Counted from the first letter of the stretch, positions 37,901 through 46,522 are shown. The stretch: 64,000 nucleotides of DNA from an uncultured Microbacteriaceae bacterium (GCA_947487835.1 CANKXX010000003.1:372001-436000), one strand, 5' to 3'. Translations and numbers: made by a program. The notes: a model not told the origin generated them from the sequence alone.

Positions 37901-39690
37901 TGACCCAGGAGACGCCGACGCTCGTCTCCCCCGCCGGTGTGGCCACCCTCGACTTCGGTGACCCGGTCGAGGCGGTGAACCGCGTCGCCGCCGAGCTCAC
38001 CGAGTCCGGCGCGGCCGACGTGATCATCGCCGAGTACCACGAGGGTGCCGCGGTCGGCATCACGGGCGGCTCCTCGCTCGAGGAGCAGCTGACGGATGCG
38101 GACTCCGCGTTCACGAGCATCGTGACGGAGACCTCCGCCGCGGTCGACGCCATCTTCACCGGTCACACGCACCAGCAGTACGCGTGGGACGCACCCGTCC
38201 CCGGTGAGCCCGGCCAGACCCGCCCGATCCTCCAGACGGGCAGCTACGGCGAGTTCATCGGCCAGATCGTGCTCTCCTTCGACACCGGCAGCGACGACAT
38301 CGGTGCCTACGCGCAGGCCAACGTGCCCCGCATCCCGGTGCCCACCGACGTGGCCGCCGCGGAGCAGCAGCGTGCAGCCCTGATCGCCGCGTTCCCCCGG
38401 GTCGCCGAGGTCAGCACGATCGTCGACGCCGCGCTGGCCGAGGCCGAGGTCATCGGTTCCCAGCCGGTGGGCGAGGTCACGGCCGACATCACCCGCGCGT
38501 ACTCCGCCCCCGGGCAGGAGAACCGCGGTGCGGAGTCGACGCTGGGCAACCTCGTCGCCGACTCGCTCGTCGCGACCCTCAGCGACGCGGACCTCGGCGG
38601 CGCCGAGATCGGCGTCGTGAACCCGGGCGGCCTGCGCGCCGACCTCGGCTTCGCCCCCTCGGGCGACGAGGACGCGGGCGTGGTGACCTTCGCGGAGGCC
38701 AACGCGGTGCTGCCGTTCGTCAACAACCTGTGGACGACGACGCTCACCGGCGCCCAGTTCAAGACGGTGCTCGAGCAGCAGTGGCAGCGGGACGCCGAGG
38801 GCAACGTGCCGTCGCGGCCGTTCCTGGCCCTCGGCCTCTCGGACAACGTCGACTACACCTGGGACGACACGCGTCCCGAGGGTGACCGCATCACCGCCAT
38901 CTGGGTCGACGGTCAGCCCATCGACCCCGCTCGCGGCTACCGCATCGGTTCGTTCAACTTCCTGCTGCAGGGAGGCGACAACTTCCGCGGGTTCGCCGAG
39001 GGCACGGACACCCGGGACTCCGGTCTCGTCGACCGTGACGCCTGGATCGCCTACATCACCGAGAACAGCCCCCTGTCCCCGTCGTTCGACCGCCGCGGCG
39101 TGCGAGTGACGGACGTGCCCACCGGCCCGCTGGCCGTCGGCGCGAACGGGACCGTGTCGGTGTCGAACCTCGACCTGACCTCGCTCGGCAGCCCGGTGAA
39201 CACCGAGGTCTCCGCGGCGTTCGAGGGAAGCGCGGCCGCACCGGTCGTCTCCCCCGTCACCGCCGGCGCCTCGACCGTGGCGTTCACCGTGCCGAGCGAC
39301 GTGTCCGGCACCGCCGTACTCGTCATCACGGCTCGCGAGTCCGGCACCGAGGTGCGGATCGCGATCCCCGTCGAGGGCACCGACCCCGGCACCCCGGGCA
39401 ACCCCGGCACCCCGGGCAACCCGGGCAACCCAGGCACGCCCGGCACGCCTGGCAACCCGGGCGGCGGCAACGGCAACCCCGGCGGCGGCAACGGCAACCC
39501 CGGCACGCCGGGTAACCCCGGCAACGGCGGCAACGGCAACGGCAACGGCGGCGGCAACGGCAACGGAGGCGGCCTCGCCTACACCGGTGCTGACGCGGCC
39601 CCGGTCGCCCTGGCCGGTGGCCTGCTGCTCCTGCTCGGCGCGATCGCGATGGTGGTCCGAGGCCGCCGTCGCCTGACCGACGAGGCCTAA
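34915..39690 (+). CDS. ExeM/NucH-type extracellular nuclease fused to 5'-nucleotidase, with LTD domain and LAYTG anchor
   Basis: Signal peptide; TMASFNVLNYF and DFNAYL (EEP nuclease); NINDFHGRID, LSAGDNIG, VGNHEFD, FTGHTHQ (metallophosphatase); GNPGTP/GNGN linker; LAYTGADAAPVALAGGLLLL. Confidence 0.9.
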   Translation: MRGSRPNPTRLCLAGVLGVALAGAPLVVLPAQADPEGTGVVLSEAYVNGGSDGAAYVARFVELYNPTDADLPLEGLSLQYRSATGTGAATGVFPLTGTVPAGGTFLIAGAGNGAAGAQLPTPDFSAPGFNASGNPSGGGTILLVDGTEPIDPGEGSITDLPEVVDLLGYGTSNTFETAAEADGYSLTASLSRTDGADTNDNAADFATGVPSPTNAAGETEAPAEPAEPAEPTDPTDPTEPTEPAEPAEPGEPAEPGEPATATIAEVQGTGVESPIVGETVTTRGVVTANYATGGLDGYYIQTPGTGGTIDFTAHTASDGIFVDSPATVGAAAVGSYVEVTGEVVEAFGATHLVVAEGGLTPVAETVTAPLPVAGAFPVSPVQRESLEGMLLLPTSPFTVTDNFSTNRFGSVGLAQGTAPLVQPTVVTEPGSAEYEALVAANAAVSVTLDDGADIEYTEPEGADVPLPYLSTDAPVRVGAAVTFTRPVVLDFAFGDWTFQPTARLTGANAADVQPATFADTRTAAPETLSGDVTMASFNVLNYFTTTGDELEGCEYFADRAGDPVTVRGGCDARGAAEDEDLERQQAKIVAAINALGADVVSLEEIENSAALGQDRDEALSALVAALNAAAGEERWAFVPSPADVPENEDVIRTAFIYDPRVVETVGDSVILDDPAFANARQPLAQAFELVDGTEENRFLAIVNHFKSKSDGGTGADDDQGDGQGEFNAARVAQAEALVGFADDLRTETDIERVLLSGDFNAYLMEDPIDVIREAGYTDIGAMTGEQTYAFGGAVGSLDHIFVSDEAAGAIAGSDIWNINAYESVALEYSRYNYNVTDLYEPDAFRSSDHDPILVGLDLTGERINLNLLNINDFHGRIDQNTVNFAATVETLRQAGGEDETLFLSAGDNIGASLFASSSQNDEPTIDVLNALELRTSAVGNHEFDQGFADLTGRVADSADWNYLGANVYEKGTTTPALQEYELFEVDGLTVAVIGAVTQETPTLVSPAGVATLDFGDPVEAVNRVAAELTESGAADVIIAEYHEGAAVGITGGSSLEEQLTDADSAFTSIVTETSAAVDAIFTGHTHQQYAWDAPVPGEPGQTRPILQTGSYGEFIGQIVLSFDTGSDDIGAYAQANVPRIPVPTDVAAAEQQRAALIAAFPRVAEVSTIVDAALAEAEVIGSQPVGEVTADITRAYSAPGQENRGAESTLGNLVADSLVATLSDADLGGAEIGVVNPGGLRADLGFAPSGDEDAGVVTFAEANAVLPFVNNLWTTTLTGAQFKTVLEQQWQRDAEGNVPSRPFLALGLSDNVDYTWDDTRPEGDRITAIWVDGQPIDPARGYRIGSFNFLLQGGDNFRGFAEGTDTRDSGLVDRDAWIAYITENSPLSPSFDRRGVRVTDVPTGPLAVGANGTVSVSNLDLTSLGSPVNTEVSAAFEGSAAAPVVSPVTAGASTVAFTVPSDVSGTAVLVITARESGTEVRIAIPVEGTDPGTPGNPGTPGNPGNPGTPGTPGNPGGGNGNPGGGNGNPGTPGNPGNGGNGNGNGGGNGNGGGLAYTGADAAPVALAGGLLLLLGAIAMVVRGRRRLTDEA

Positions 39691-39708
39691 CAGCTCCACG
39701 CACAACGA

Positions 39709-39744
39709 GAGCGGCGCTCGCACCCCAGGGTGCGGGCGCCGCTC
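39709..39744. terminator. Terminator hairpin after the nuclease/nucleotidase gene
   Basis: GAGCGGCGCTCGCACC-CCAG-GGTGCGGGCGCCGCTC then CCGTTTG. Confidence 0.8.
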
Positions 39745-39774
39745 CCGTTTGCGCACATGCTGACCTGCGGTCCC

Positions 39775-39799
39775 GTCCCTTCGACAGGCTCAGGGACCG
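39775..39799. repeat. Dispersed repeat copy GTCCCTTCGACAGGCTCAGGGACCG
   Basis: Same core as 7463-7489, 39948, 41585 and 58788 (inverted). Confidence 0.85.
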
Positions 39800-39908
39800 A
39801 AATGGGCACGCCGGTCTGCGGTGGTCGTCCCCGAGAGCTTCGCGAGCAGCGACAGCAACGGGATGGTCACCCCGCGAGATGGCGAGCGGCTCAGGGCGGT
39901 CACCATAC

Positions 39909-39975
39909 GGTCGCTGAGCTTGTCGAAGCCACGTGCGCCGACCTCGCGTCCCTTCGACAGGCTCAGGGACCGTGG
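39909..39975. repeat. Dispersed repeat, inverted pair (GGTCGCTGAGCTTGTCGAAG ... GTCCCTTCGACAGGCTCAGGGACCGTGG)
   Basis: Arms at 39909-39928 and 39948-39975. Confidence 0.85.
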
Positions 39976-40021
39976 GGCTGGCCCTTGCCCTGGGGATTGC
40001 ATGGGCGATGGCGGGAGCATG

Positions 40022-41488
40022 TCAGTCTCCCGGGCTAGCCGACTCGGGTGAATCGGCGGGTGCTGGGTCGTATCTCCGCAGGCGGTGTCGGCGGGCGTTC
40101 CAGTCCTGGACCGCTCTGCTCTTCGTCGCCAGGTGCCGGCCCTCTCGGGTTGGGCTGATCGATCTCGGCGGAACCAGCGTGTACATCCCACCAGCCCGGG
40201 TGATGTCCCAGCCGCGGTTGTGCAGCAACAGATGGTGGTGCTTGCACAGCAGCACGCCGTCGGCGATGTCGGTCTTGCCGTGGTCTCGTTTCCACTGGTT
40301 GATGTGGTGTGCCTCGCACCAGGACGGCGGTCTGTCGCAGCCTGGCCACATGCAGCCGCCATCTCTCACCGCGAGGCCAATTCGCTGGCGGGCGTTGAAG
40401 AGGCGCTGTTCGCGTCCGACATTGACGCATTGCCCGCCATCGTCCAGGACCACAGCGATGGTGCCAGTGGCGCAGATCTCGCGGCGGATGGTGTCGATCG
40501 AGACCGCCTCGCCGGTGTCTTGAATCGAGCCGTGCCCCTCGCCGCTTTGGAGTGACTCTTTCGAGACGATTACCCGCACCGCCGGCCTCCGCGACCCATA
40601 GACCCGCCCAGGGTCAGCGTCGGCACCGATGCGAAGAAGCTCGAGGAACCCGTCGGCGGCGAGGCGATCGGTGGACCTCGGGTCCTTCATAATCGCGTCA
40701 ATGCGTGCCCGATCCTCCTCCTTGACGAACCTGGGTCCGCCGCGCCTCGGATTAGTGAGCTCGTCGAGGACGGACAGGAGGAAGGCACCTGGTTCTGGGG
40801 CGTAGAGGAACTTGCCCTCGACCATCCCGTCTGGGCGCTTCCACGCCTTGAGGTGTTGCTGGTCGAGTTGGGCCTTCTCGCGGTCGGCTACCTCGGTGTC
40901 GTTCAAGCCGTCGCGCAGCTGGCGTGCCCGGCGGTGCAACTGTCCCGCGGTGAGCGTGGTCGCATGGTCGAGCAGTTCCGCCGCGGCCTCGCGCAGCGCC
41001 TCGGGTGACACGGTGTCCGTAGGGAGGCCGAGGCCGGCGCGGATAGCGTCCGCTTGGGCGATGGAGACTAGGCCGTCTGTGACCGCGTGGGCGATCGGGG
41101 CCTGCCACGGCGTGGGTGGTGCCGGGAGTTCCGGGTGCTCGCGCTGGAGGGTCTCGACGGCGTCCGTCTCGGCGAGCATCTTGCCGACCTCAAGGATCGA
41201 CACCGCTCCGCCTTTAGTCACGCCCGTGACGGCTTCGACCATGGCTTGTGGTGTCCGGTAGCCCTCCTGCTGTGCCAGTCCTTCCGAGCCGAGGTCGGTC
41301 GACGAGCGCCGATCGAGCTCGCCCGCGATCCAGGCGGTGAAAGTGTCGCAGCACTGTCTGAGGTCGGCGATAGCGTGCAGCGCGTTCACGAGGTCCTGCT
41401 TCGGCAGGGGTACGAAAGCGGCAGGGGAGTCGCCCAGGCCTGCCACTGCATCCGCTGTGCGGAGGAGCGTCGTTGCCGGGTTTCTCAT
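40022..41488 (-). CDS. DUF222/13E12-repeat HNH endonuclease
   Basis: N-terminal DUF222-like helical domain; C-terminal CMWPGCDRPPSWCEAHHINQWKRDHGKTDIADGVLLCKHHHLLLHNRGW HNH; alternative start 41497. Confidence 0.9.
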   Translation of the reverse strand: MRNPATTLLRTADAVAGLGDSPAAFVPLPKQDLVNALHAIADLRQCCDTFTAWIAGELDRRSSTDLGSEGLAQQEGYRTPQAMVEAVTGVTKGGAVSILEVGKMLAETDAVETLQREHPELPAPPTPWQAPIAHAVTDGLVSIAQADAIRAGLGLPTDTVSPEALREAAAELLDHATTLTAGQLHRRARQLRDGLNDTEVADREKAQLDQQHLKAWKRPDGMVEGKFLYAPEPGAFLLSVLDELTNPRRGGPRFVKEEDRARIDAIMKDPRSTDRLAADGFLELLRIGADADPGRVYGSRRPAVRVIVSKESLQSGEGHGSIQDTGEAVSIDTIRREICATGTIAVVLDDGGQCVNVGREQRLFNARQRIGLAVRDGGCMWPGCDRPPSWCEAHHINQWKRDHGKTDIADGVLLCKHHHLLLHNRGWDITRAGGMYTLVPPRSISPTREGRHLATKSRAVQDWNARRHRLRRYDPAPADSPESASPGD

Positions 41489-41508
41489 AGCACACATTCT
41501 AGCAGGTA

Positions 41509-41534
41509 GAAAGTTTCTTCGATGAAGAACTTTC
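41509..41534. promoter_or_regulatory. Inverted repeat GAAAGTTTCTTC-GAT-GAAGAACTTTC upstream of the HNH gene
   Basis: 11-bp arms with a single bulge, immediately 5' of the HNH gene start. Confidence 0.55.
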
Positions 41535-41584
41535 GTCCTGTGGACAACTTGTTCCGGGTCGAAGGGTTGTGAGCGCTGGCTCAC

Positions 41585-41611
41585 GTCCCTTCGACGGGCT
41601 CAGGGACCGTG
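41585..41611. repeat. Dispersed repeat copy GTCCCTTCGACGGGCTCAGGGACCGTGG
   Basis: One mismatch to the 39948-39975 copy, same orientation. Confidence 0.85.
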
Positions 41612-41687
41612 GGCACCCCGCCCTGCCCCGCACTCCCGCCCCGCCCGCGCACCCCCGCACCCGCGCAGCGCAGCGCGGGGCGGGCGG

Positions 41688-44600
41688 TCAGATGACCGCG
41701 TCGGAGAGGGTGTCCGGGTTGCCGAAGCGGTGCGCCGTGATGCTGATCGCCTGCTCGTGCAGGAACGGCAGCATCTCCACGCGACCGGATGCGGTGACCT
41801 CACCCGCGTAGACCGCGATTGACGGGGCGCCACCGAGAGCCTCGGCCAGCGCCCGCGCGTCCCCGCCCACGAGCCGCACGCGGTCCGTGTCGAGACCGCC
41901 CGAGGACACGCGCCGCAGCCACTCCTCGTCGGACTCCACGACCACGGGCACATCCCGCACGTCGAGGATCTCCATCGTCGCGGCCGGCAGGGGGAGCGCC
42001 GTGCTCACCCGGAACTTCGATCGCGCCGCGGTCGCCGCCGCAAGCACGCGGAGCAGGTCCGCGAGCCGGCCGTTCTCGCCGAGCCGCACGGTGACGGGCA
42101 GACTCACGTAGCGGAACAGGTTCCGCTCCACGCCGAGCTGCTGCACGTCGCGCACCGCGCCGAACTCCTCCTGCCAGGCGATGGCGTCGCTGAGAGCCGA
42201 CCGCCGGACGAGGTCGAAGTCCGCGTAGCCGATGGCGGACTGCGCCGACTCGATGAGCTCCGTCACGCGCGTGCCGAGGCCGCGCAGGTGGAGGGTCGTG
42301 CTGTTGCGTCCGGGATCCGTCACCCAGGAGCCGAGGCCCATCAGGTAGTTCGGTCCGCCGGCCTTGGTGCCCGCGCCGACCGACGAGCGCTTCCAGCCGC
42401 CGAACGGCTGGCGCTCCACGATCGCGCCGGTGATGCCGCGGTTCACGTACAGGTTGCCCGCCTCGACCCGCTCCAGCCACAGCGTGAGCTCGTGCGAGTC
42501 GAGCGAGTGCAGCCCGGCGGTCAGGCCGTAGGGCACGGCGTTCTGCAGCCGGATCGCCTCGGCGAGCGTGCGCGCGTGCATGACGCCGAGCACCGGCCCG
42601 AAGAACTCCGTGAGGTGGAAGTAGGAGCCGGGACGCACGCCCGTCTTGACGCCCGGCGACCAGAGCCGCCCGGTGTCGTCGAGCGGACGCGGCTCGACGA
42701 GCCAGCTCTCCCCGCCGCCCAGCTGGGTCAGCGCGTGCTTGAGCTTGCCCGACGCCGGCTCGACGAGCGGCCCCATCTGCGTCGTGGGGTCCTCGGGGTA
42801 GCCGACGCGGAGGGACCGGACGGAGTCGACGAGCTGGTTGCGGAAGCGCTCGGATCGCGCGACGGACCCGACGAGGATGACCAGGCTCGCGGCGGAGCAC
42901 TTCTGCCCCGCGTGCCCGAACGCGGACTTCACCACATCGGCGACGGCGAGGTCGAGGTCGGCGTTGGGCGTGACGATGATCGCGTTCTTGCCGCTGGTCT
43001 CCGCGAGCAGGGGCAGCTCGGGCCGCCAGGAGCGGAACAGCTCGGCGGTCTCGAACGCGCCGGTGAGGATCACCCGATCCACCCGCGGGTGCGAGACGAG
43101 CTGCTTGCCCAGCTCCCCCTCGCTCACGTGCACGAGCGAGAGCACGTCGCGCGGCACCCCGGCCTCCCAGAGGATGTCGGCGAGCACCGACCCGCAGCGC
43201 TTGGCCTGCTCGGCGGGCTTCAGGATGACGCCGCTGCCGGCGGCGAGCGCGGCGAGCACGGACCCGGCGGGGATCGCGACCGGGAAGTTCCACGGCGGAG
43301 TGACGACGGTCAGCGCAGACGGCACGAAGCGGGCGCCCTGCACGCGGTCCAGGTCGCGCGCGCGCTCGGCGTAGTAGTTCGCGAAGTCGATGGCCTCGCT
43401 GATCTCGGGGTCGCCCTCGGCCAGCGTCTTGCCGGTCTCGCTCGCCATCACCTCGAGCAGACGGCCGCGGTTGGCCTCCAGCGCGACGGCGGCGCGGTGC
43501 AGCACCTCGGCGCGCTCGTCGCCGGACCGGGATCCCCATCCCGCGCCCGCCTCCGCGACCGAGCCGAGGATGCCCTCGAGCACGCCCTCGTCCGTGACGG
43601 TGTGCGCCTCGACGAGGTCGGCGCCCTCCTCGGACGCGGCGACGCGACCGAGGATCGCCCGGCCCCACTCGCGGTTGACGGGCAGCGCGGGATCGGTGTC
43701 CGGCGCGTTCGTGAAGGATGCGCCCGGCTCCTCGGCCACGGTCGGCGTGAGCGAGCTGAAGTCCGGCATTGAGCCGCGGGTGAAGCCGAGCACGACGCCC
43801 GTGAGCGACGGGTCGATCTGCTGCGCCGCGGGCGTCTGCGGGCGGCTGTCGGGCTCCGACTCCTCCTTCTCGCCCGCGTCCTCGCCCCCGAGCGGCGGAA
43901 GCTCGGGCACGACCGTGCGGTCCTGCGTGCGGTTCGGGGCGGGGACGACGGCGTCGAGGTCGGCGAGGGAGTCGAGGAAGCGCTGCTTCTCGCGCTCGAA
44001 CAGGGCCTCGTTGCTCGACAGCTCGAACACCGCGGACATGAAGTTCTCGGGGCTCGCGTTCTCCTCGAGCCGGCGCACCAGGTAGGAGATGGCGACGTCG
44101 AACTCGCGAGGATGCACGACGGGCGTGTACAGCAGCAGCCCGCCGACGTCCTTGCGCACGGCCTCGGCCTGCCCGGTCGCCATGCCGAGCAGCATCTCGA
44201 ACTCGATGCGGTCGCGCACGCCGCGCTCCCCCGCGAGCAGCCAGGCGAACGCGATGTCGAACAGGTTGTGGCCGGCGACGCCGATGCGCACGGCATCCGC
44301 CCGCTCCGCCGTCAGCGCGTAGTCGAGCACGCGCTTGTAGTTGGTGTCGGTGGCCTGCTTGCTCGAGTAGGTGGCGAGCGGCCAGCCGTGGATGGTCGCG
44401 TCCACGTTCTCCATGGCGAGGTTCGCGCCCTTCACCACGCGGACCTTGATGGACGCGCCGCCCCGGGCACGACGGGCCTTCGCCCAGTCGGTGAGCTCGG
44501 CGAGCGCCTGCAGCGCATCCGGCAGGTAGGCCTGCAGCACGATGCCCGCCTCGAGGCCGAGCAGCTGCGGCTGGTCCAGGATGCGGCGGAACACCGCGAG

Positions 44601-45308
44601 CGTGAGGTGGAGGTCCTTGTACTCCTCCATGTCGAGGTTGATGAACTTCGGGGTCGGCGACGCCGCCGCGAGCTCGTACAGCGGGGTGAGGCGCTCGACG
44701 ATCTTGTCGACGGCCTCGTCGAACGCCCACATGGAGAGCTGGCTGACCACGGCGGAGACCTTGATGGATACGTAGTCCACGTCGTCGCGCTCGAGGAGCG
44801 CGCGGGTGCCCTCGAGCCGGCGGCCGGCCTCGGCCTCGCCGAGCACCGCCTCGCCGAGGAGGTTCAGGTTGAGGCGCGCACCGTTCTCCCGCAGCTTCTC
44901 GATGGCGGGGCCCAGCTTGTCCGGCGTCGCGTCGACGATGAGGTGCCCCACCATCTCGCGCAGCACCCGGCGGGCGACGGGCACGACGACGCCGGGCACG
45001 ACCGGCCCGACGAGGCCGCCGAGGGTCACGGCGCCGCGCATGTACCAGGGCAGGAACTTCGGCACCTTGCGGGCGACGGTCGCGAGGCTGTTGCCGGCGA
45101 CGAACAGGTCCTCAGGGCGCACGACCCGGTCCACGAAGCCGATGGTGAAGTCCAGGCCGTTGGGGTCCTTCAGCAGCCCGGCGAGCTGGGCCGCGGACGC
45201 GTCGACGGGGTACTCGGCACTCTCCGTCAGCCAGCGGCGCACGAGGGCCACCGCCTCATCCGCGAGTGCTCGTGGGCGCCGGGTTCCGGGGACGGTGGGG
45301 TTCAGCAT
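41688..45308 (-). CDS. putA: bifunctional proline dehydrogenase / L-glutamate-gamma-semialdehyde dehydrogenase
   Basis: N-terminal PRODH (VRVVKGANLAMENVDA) and C-terminal ALDH (PPWNFPVAIPAGSVLAALAAGSGVILKPAE, GHAGQKCSAAS); 1206 aa. Confidence 0.93.
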   Translation of the reverse strand: MLNPTVPGTRRPRALADEAVALVRRWLTESAEYPVDASAAQLAGLLKDPNGLDFTIGFVDRVVRPEDLFVAGNSLATVARKVPKFLPWYMRGAVTLGGLVGPVVPGVVVPVARRVLREMVGHLIVDATPDKLGPAIEKLRENGARLNLNLLGEAVLGEAEAGRRLEGTRALLERDDVDYVSIKVSAVVSQLSMWAFDEAVDKIVERLTPLYELAAASPTPKFINLDMEEYKDLHLTLAVFRRILDQPQLLGLEAGIVLQAYLPDALQALAELTDWAKARRARGGASIKVRVVKGANLAMENVDATIHGWPLATYSSKQATDTNYKRVLDYALTAERADAVRIGVAGHNLFDIAFAWLLAGERGVRDRIEFEMLLGMATGQAEAVRKDVGGLLLYTPVVHPREFDVAISYLVRRLEENASPENFMSAVFELSSNEALFEREKQRFLDSLADLDAVVPAPNRTQDRTVVPELPPLGGEDAGEKEESEPDSRPQTPAAQQIDPSLTGVVLGFTRGSMPDFSSLTPTVAEEPGASFTNAPDTDPALPVNREWGRAILGRVAASEEGADLVEAHTVTDEGVLEGILGSVAEAGAGWGSRSGDERAEVLHRAAVALEANRGRLLEVMASETGKTLAEGDPEISEAIDFANYYAERARDLDRVQGARFVPSALTVVTPPWNFPVAIPAGSVLAALAAGSGVILKPAEQAKRCGSVLADILWEAGVPRDVLSLVHVSEGELGKQLVSHPRVDRVILTGAFETAELFRSWRPELPLLAETSGKNAIIVTPNADLDLAVADVVKSAFGHAGQKCSAASLVILVGSVARSERFRNQLVDSVRSLRVGYPEDPTTQMGPLVEPASGKLKHALTQLGGGESWLVEPRPLDDTGRLWSPGVKTGVRPGSYFHLTEFFGPVLGVMHARTLAEAIRLQNAVPYGLTAGLHSLDSHELTLWLERVEAGNLYVNRGITGAIVERQPFGGWKRSSVGAGTKAGGPNYLMGLGSWVTDPGRNSTTLHLRGLGTRVTELIESAQSAIGYADFDLVRRSALSDAIAWQEEFGAVRDVQQLGVERNLFRYVSLPVTVRLGENGRLADLLRVLAAATAARSKFRVSTALPLPAATMEILDVRDVPVVVESDEEWLRRVSSGGLDTDRVRLVGGDARALAEALGGAPSIAVYAGEVTASGRVEMLPFLHEQAISITAHRFGNPDTLSDAVI

Positions 45309-45329
45309 GATGGGAGACTATGCCCTCTC

Positions 45330-45399
45330 TGTGCGAGTACTCCTCACAGTGTGCGACTCTGGACGCATAAGCAAAAGCGATCGTTATCGAAGGATAAGC
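45330..45399. promoter_or_regulatory. Divergent putA/lysR control region with direct and inverted repeats
   Basis: TGTGCGAGT/TGTGCGACT 20 bp apart; ATAA-N13-TTAT; TTATC-GAAG-GATAA. Confidence 0.5.
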
Positions 45400-45416
45400 G
45401 GCGGCTGAGCCGATGA

Positions 45417-46319
45417 ATGGAGCGACGGATGCTCGACCTGCGCCGACTGCGTCTCCTGCGCGAGCTCGCCATCCGCGGCACCATCGCCGGCGTCGCCGAG
45501 GCGCTCGCCTACAGCCCGTCCTCGGTGTCCCAGCAGCTCGCGGTCCTGGAGCGGGAAGCGGGGGTGCCCCTGCTGCGCAAGAGCGGCCGACGGGTGCAGC
45601 TCACGCCGCAGGGGGAGATCCTCGTGGAGCACACGACGGCGCTGCTGGAGCGGCTGGAGCAGGCGGAGGCCGACGTCACGTCGTCGCTCGAGTCCGTGAC
45701 AGGCACGATTCGCATGGCGGTGTTCCAGTCGGCGGCGCTCGGCATCGTGCCCCAGGCGCTGACCCTGTTCGCGGAGGAGTTCCCCGAGTTGCGCGTCGAG
45801 GTCACCCAGCGCGAGCCCGAGTCCGCGCTGTCCGAGGTGGAGGCGCGCGACTTCGACCTCGTGATCGCGGAGCAGTACCCGGGGCACGCCGCTCCGCGGC
45901 TGCGCGACCTCGATCGCGTCGACCTGTCGACCGACGAGATCCGCCTCGCGGTGCCGCCGCGGCCCGGCCGCTTCGGGGCGATCGACTCCATGGCGGATGC
46001 AGGACGCGTCCCGTGGGTCATGGAGCCGAAGGGCACGGCGTCGCGGCACTGGGCGGAGCAGCTGAGCCGGGTGACCGGCTTCGAGCCGGACGTCCGCTTC
46101 GAGACGGCGGATCTGCAGGCGCACATCCGCCTCATCGAGTCGGGCAACGCGGTCGCGCTGCTGCCCGATCTCGTCTGGGCGGGCCGGGAGCCGTCCGTGC
46201 GCACGATCCGCCTGGCCGGCCGCCCCTCCCGCACCATCTTCACCGCGGTGCGCACGGGCAGCCGGGCGAGGCCCGCCGTGCTCGCGGCCCGGGACGTGCT
46301 CGCCCGCGCCGTCGCCTGA
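45417..46319 (+). CDS. LysR family transcriptional regulator
   Basis: LDLRRLRLLRELAIRGTIAGVAEALAYSPSSVSQQLAVLEREAGVPLL HTH; divergent from putA; alternative start 45429. Confidence 0.92.
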   Translation: MERRMLDLRRLRLLRELAIRGTIAGVAEALAYSPSSVSQQLAVLEREAGVPLLRKSGRRVQLTPQGEILVEHTTALLERLEQAEADVTSSLESVTGTIRMAVFQSAALGIVPQALTLFAEEFPELRVEVTQREPESALSEVEARDFDLVIAEQYPGHAAPRLRDLDRVDLSTDEIRLAVPPRPGRFGAIDSMADAGRVPWVMEPKGTASRHWAEQLSRVTGFEPDVRFETADLQAHIRLIESGNAVALLPDLVWAGREPSVRTIRLAGRPSRTIFTAVRTGSRARPAVLAARDVLARAVA

Positions 46320-46450
46320 TCCCCGCTGCACCGCGGGGACGCCCGTACCCGCTGCGTCCCGCGAGCCCCGTCCCTCCCTGCCGCCCGCGAGCCCCGACGG
46401 GACGCGACCCCGGGCGCAATACCCTGGGAGGCGACCACCGACGTAGCGCC

Positions 46451-46513
46451 CCTGCCCAGGCAGAGGGAGCGTGCGCAGCTTGAAGCTGGGCAGGATCCTC
46501 CTGCCTGGGCAGG
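46451..46513. promoter_or_regulatory. Perfect 13-bp inverted repeat in the leader of the downstream gene (CCTGCCCAGGCAG ... CTGCCTGGGCAGG)
   Basis: Arms 46451-46463 and 46501-46513; inner CAGCTTGAAGCTG hairpin; the distal arm abuts the GGAG RBS of the GTG start at 46523. Confidence 0.55.
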
Positions 46514-46522
46514 AGACACACC

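Noticed and set aside
39400-39570. Repetitive GGCAACCCCGGC / GGCAACGGC tract considered as a CRISPR or tandem-repeat locus
   Set aside because: It is in frame and encodes the GNPGTP/GNGN wall-spanning linker; no spacer-repeat periodicity.
46451-46513. Glycine or other known riboswitch
   Set aside because: I could not match conserved core sequences of any known class; retained only as a structured-leader observation.
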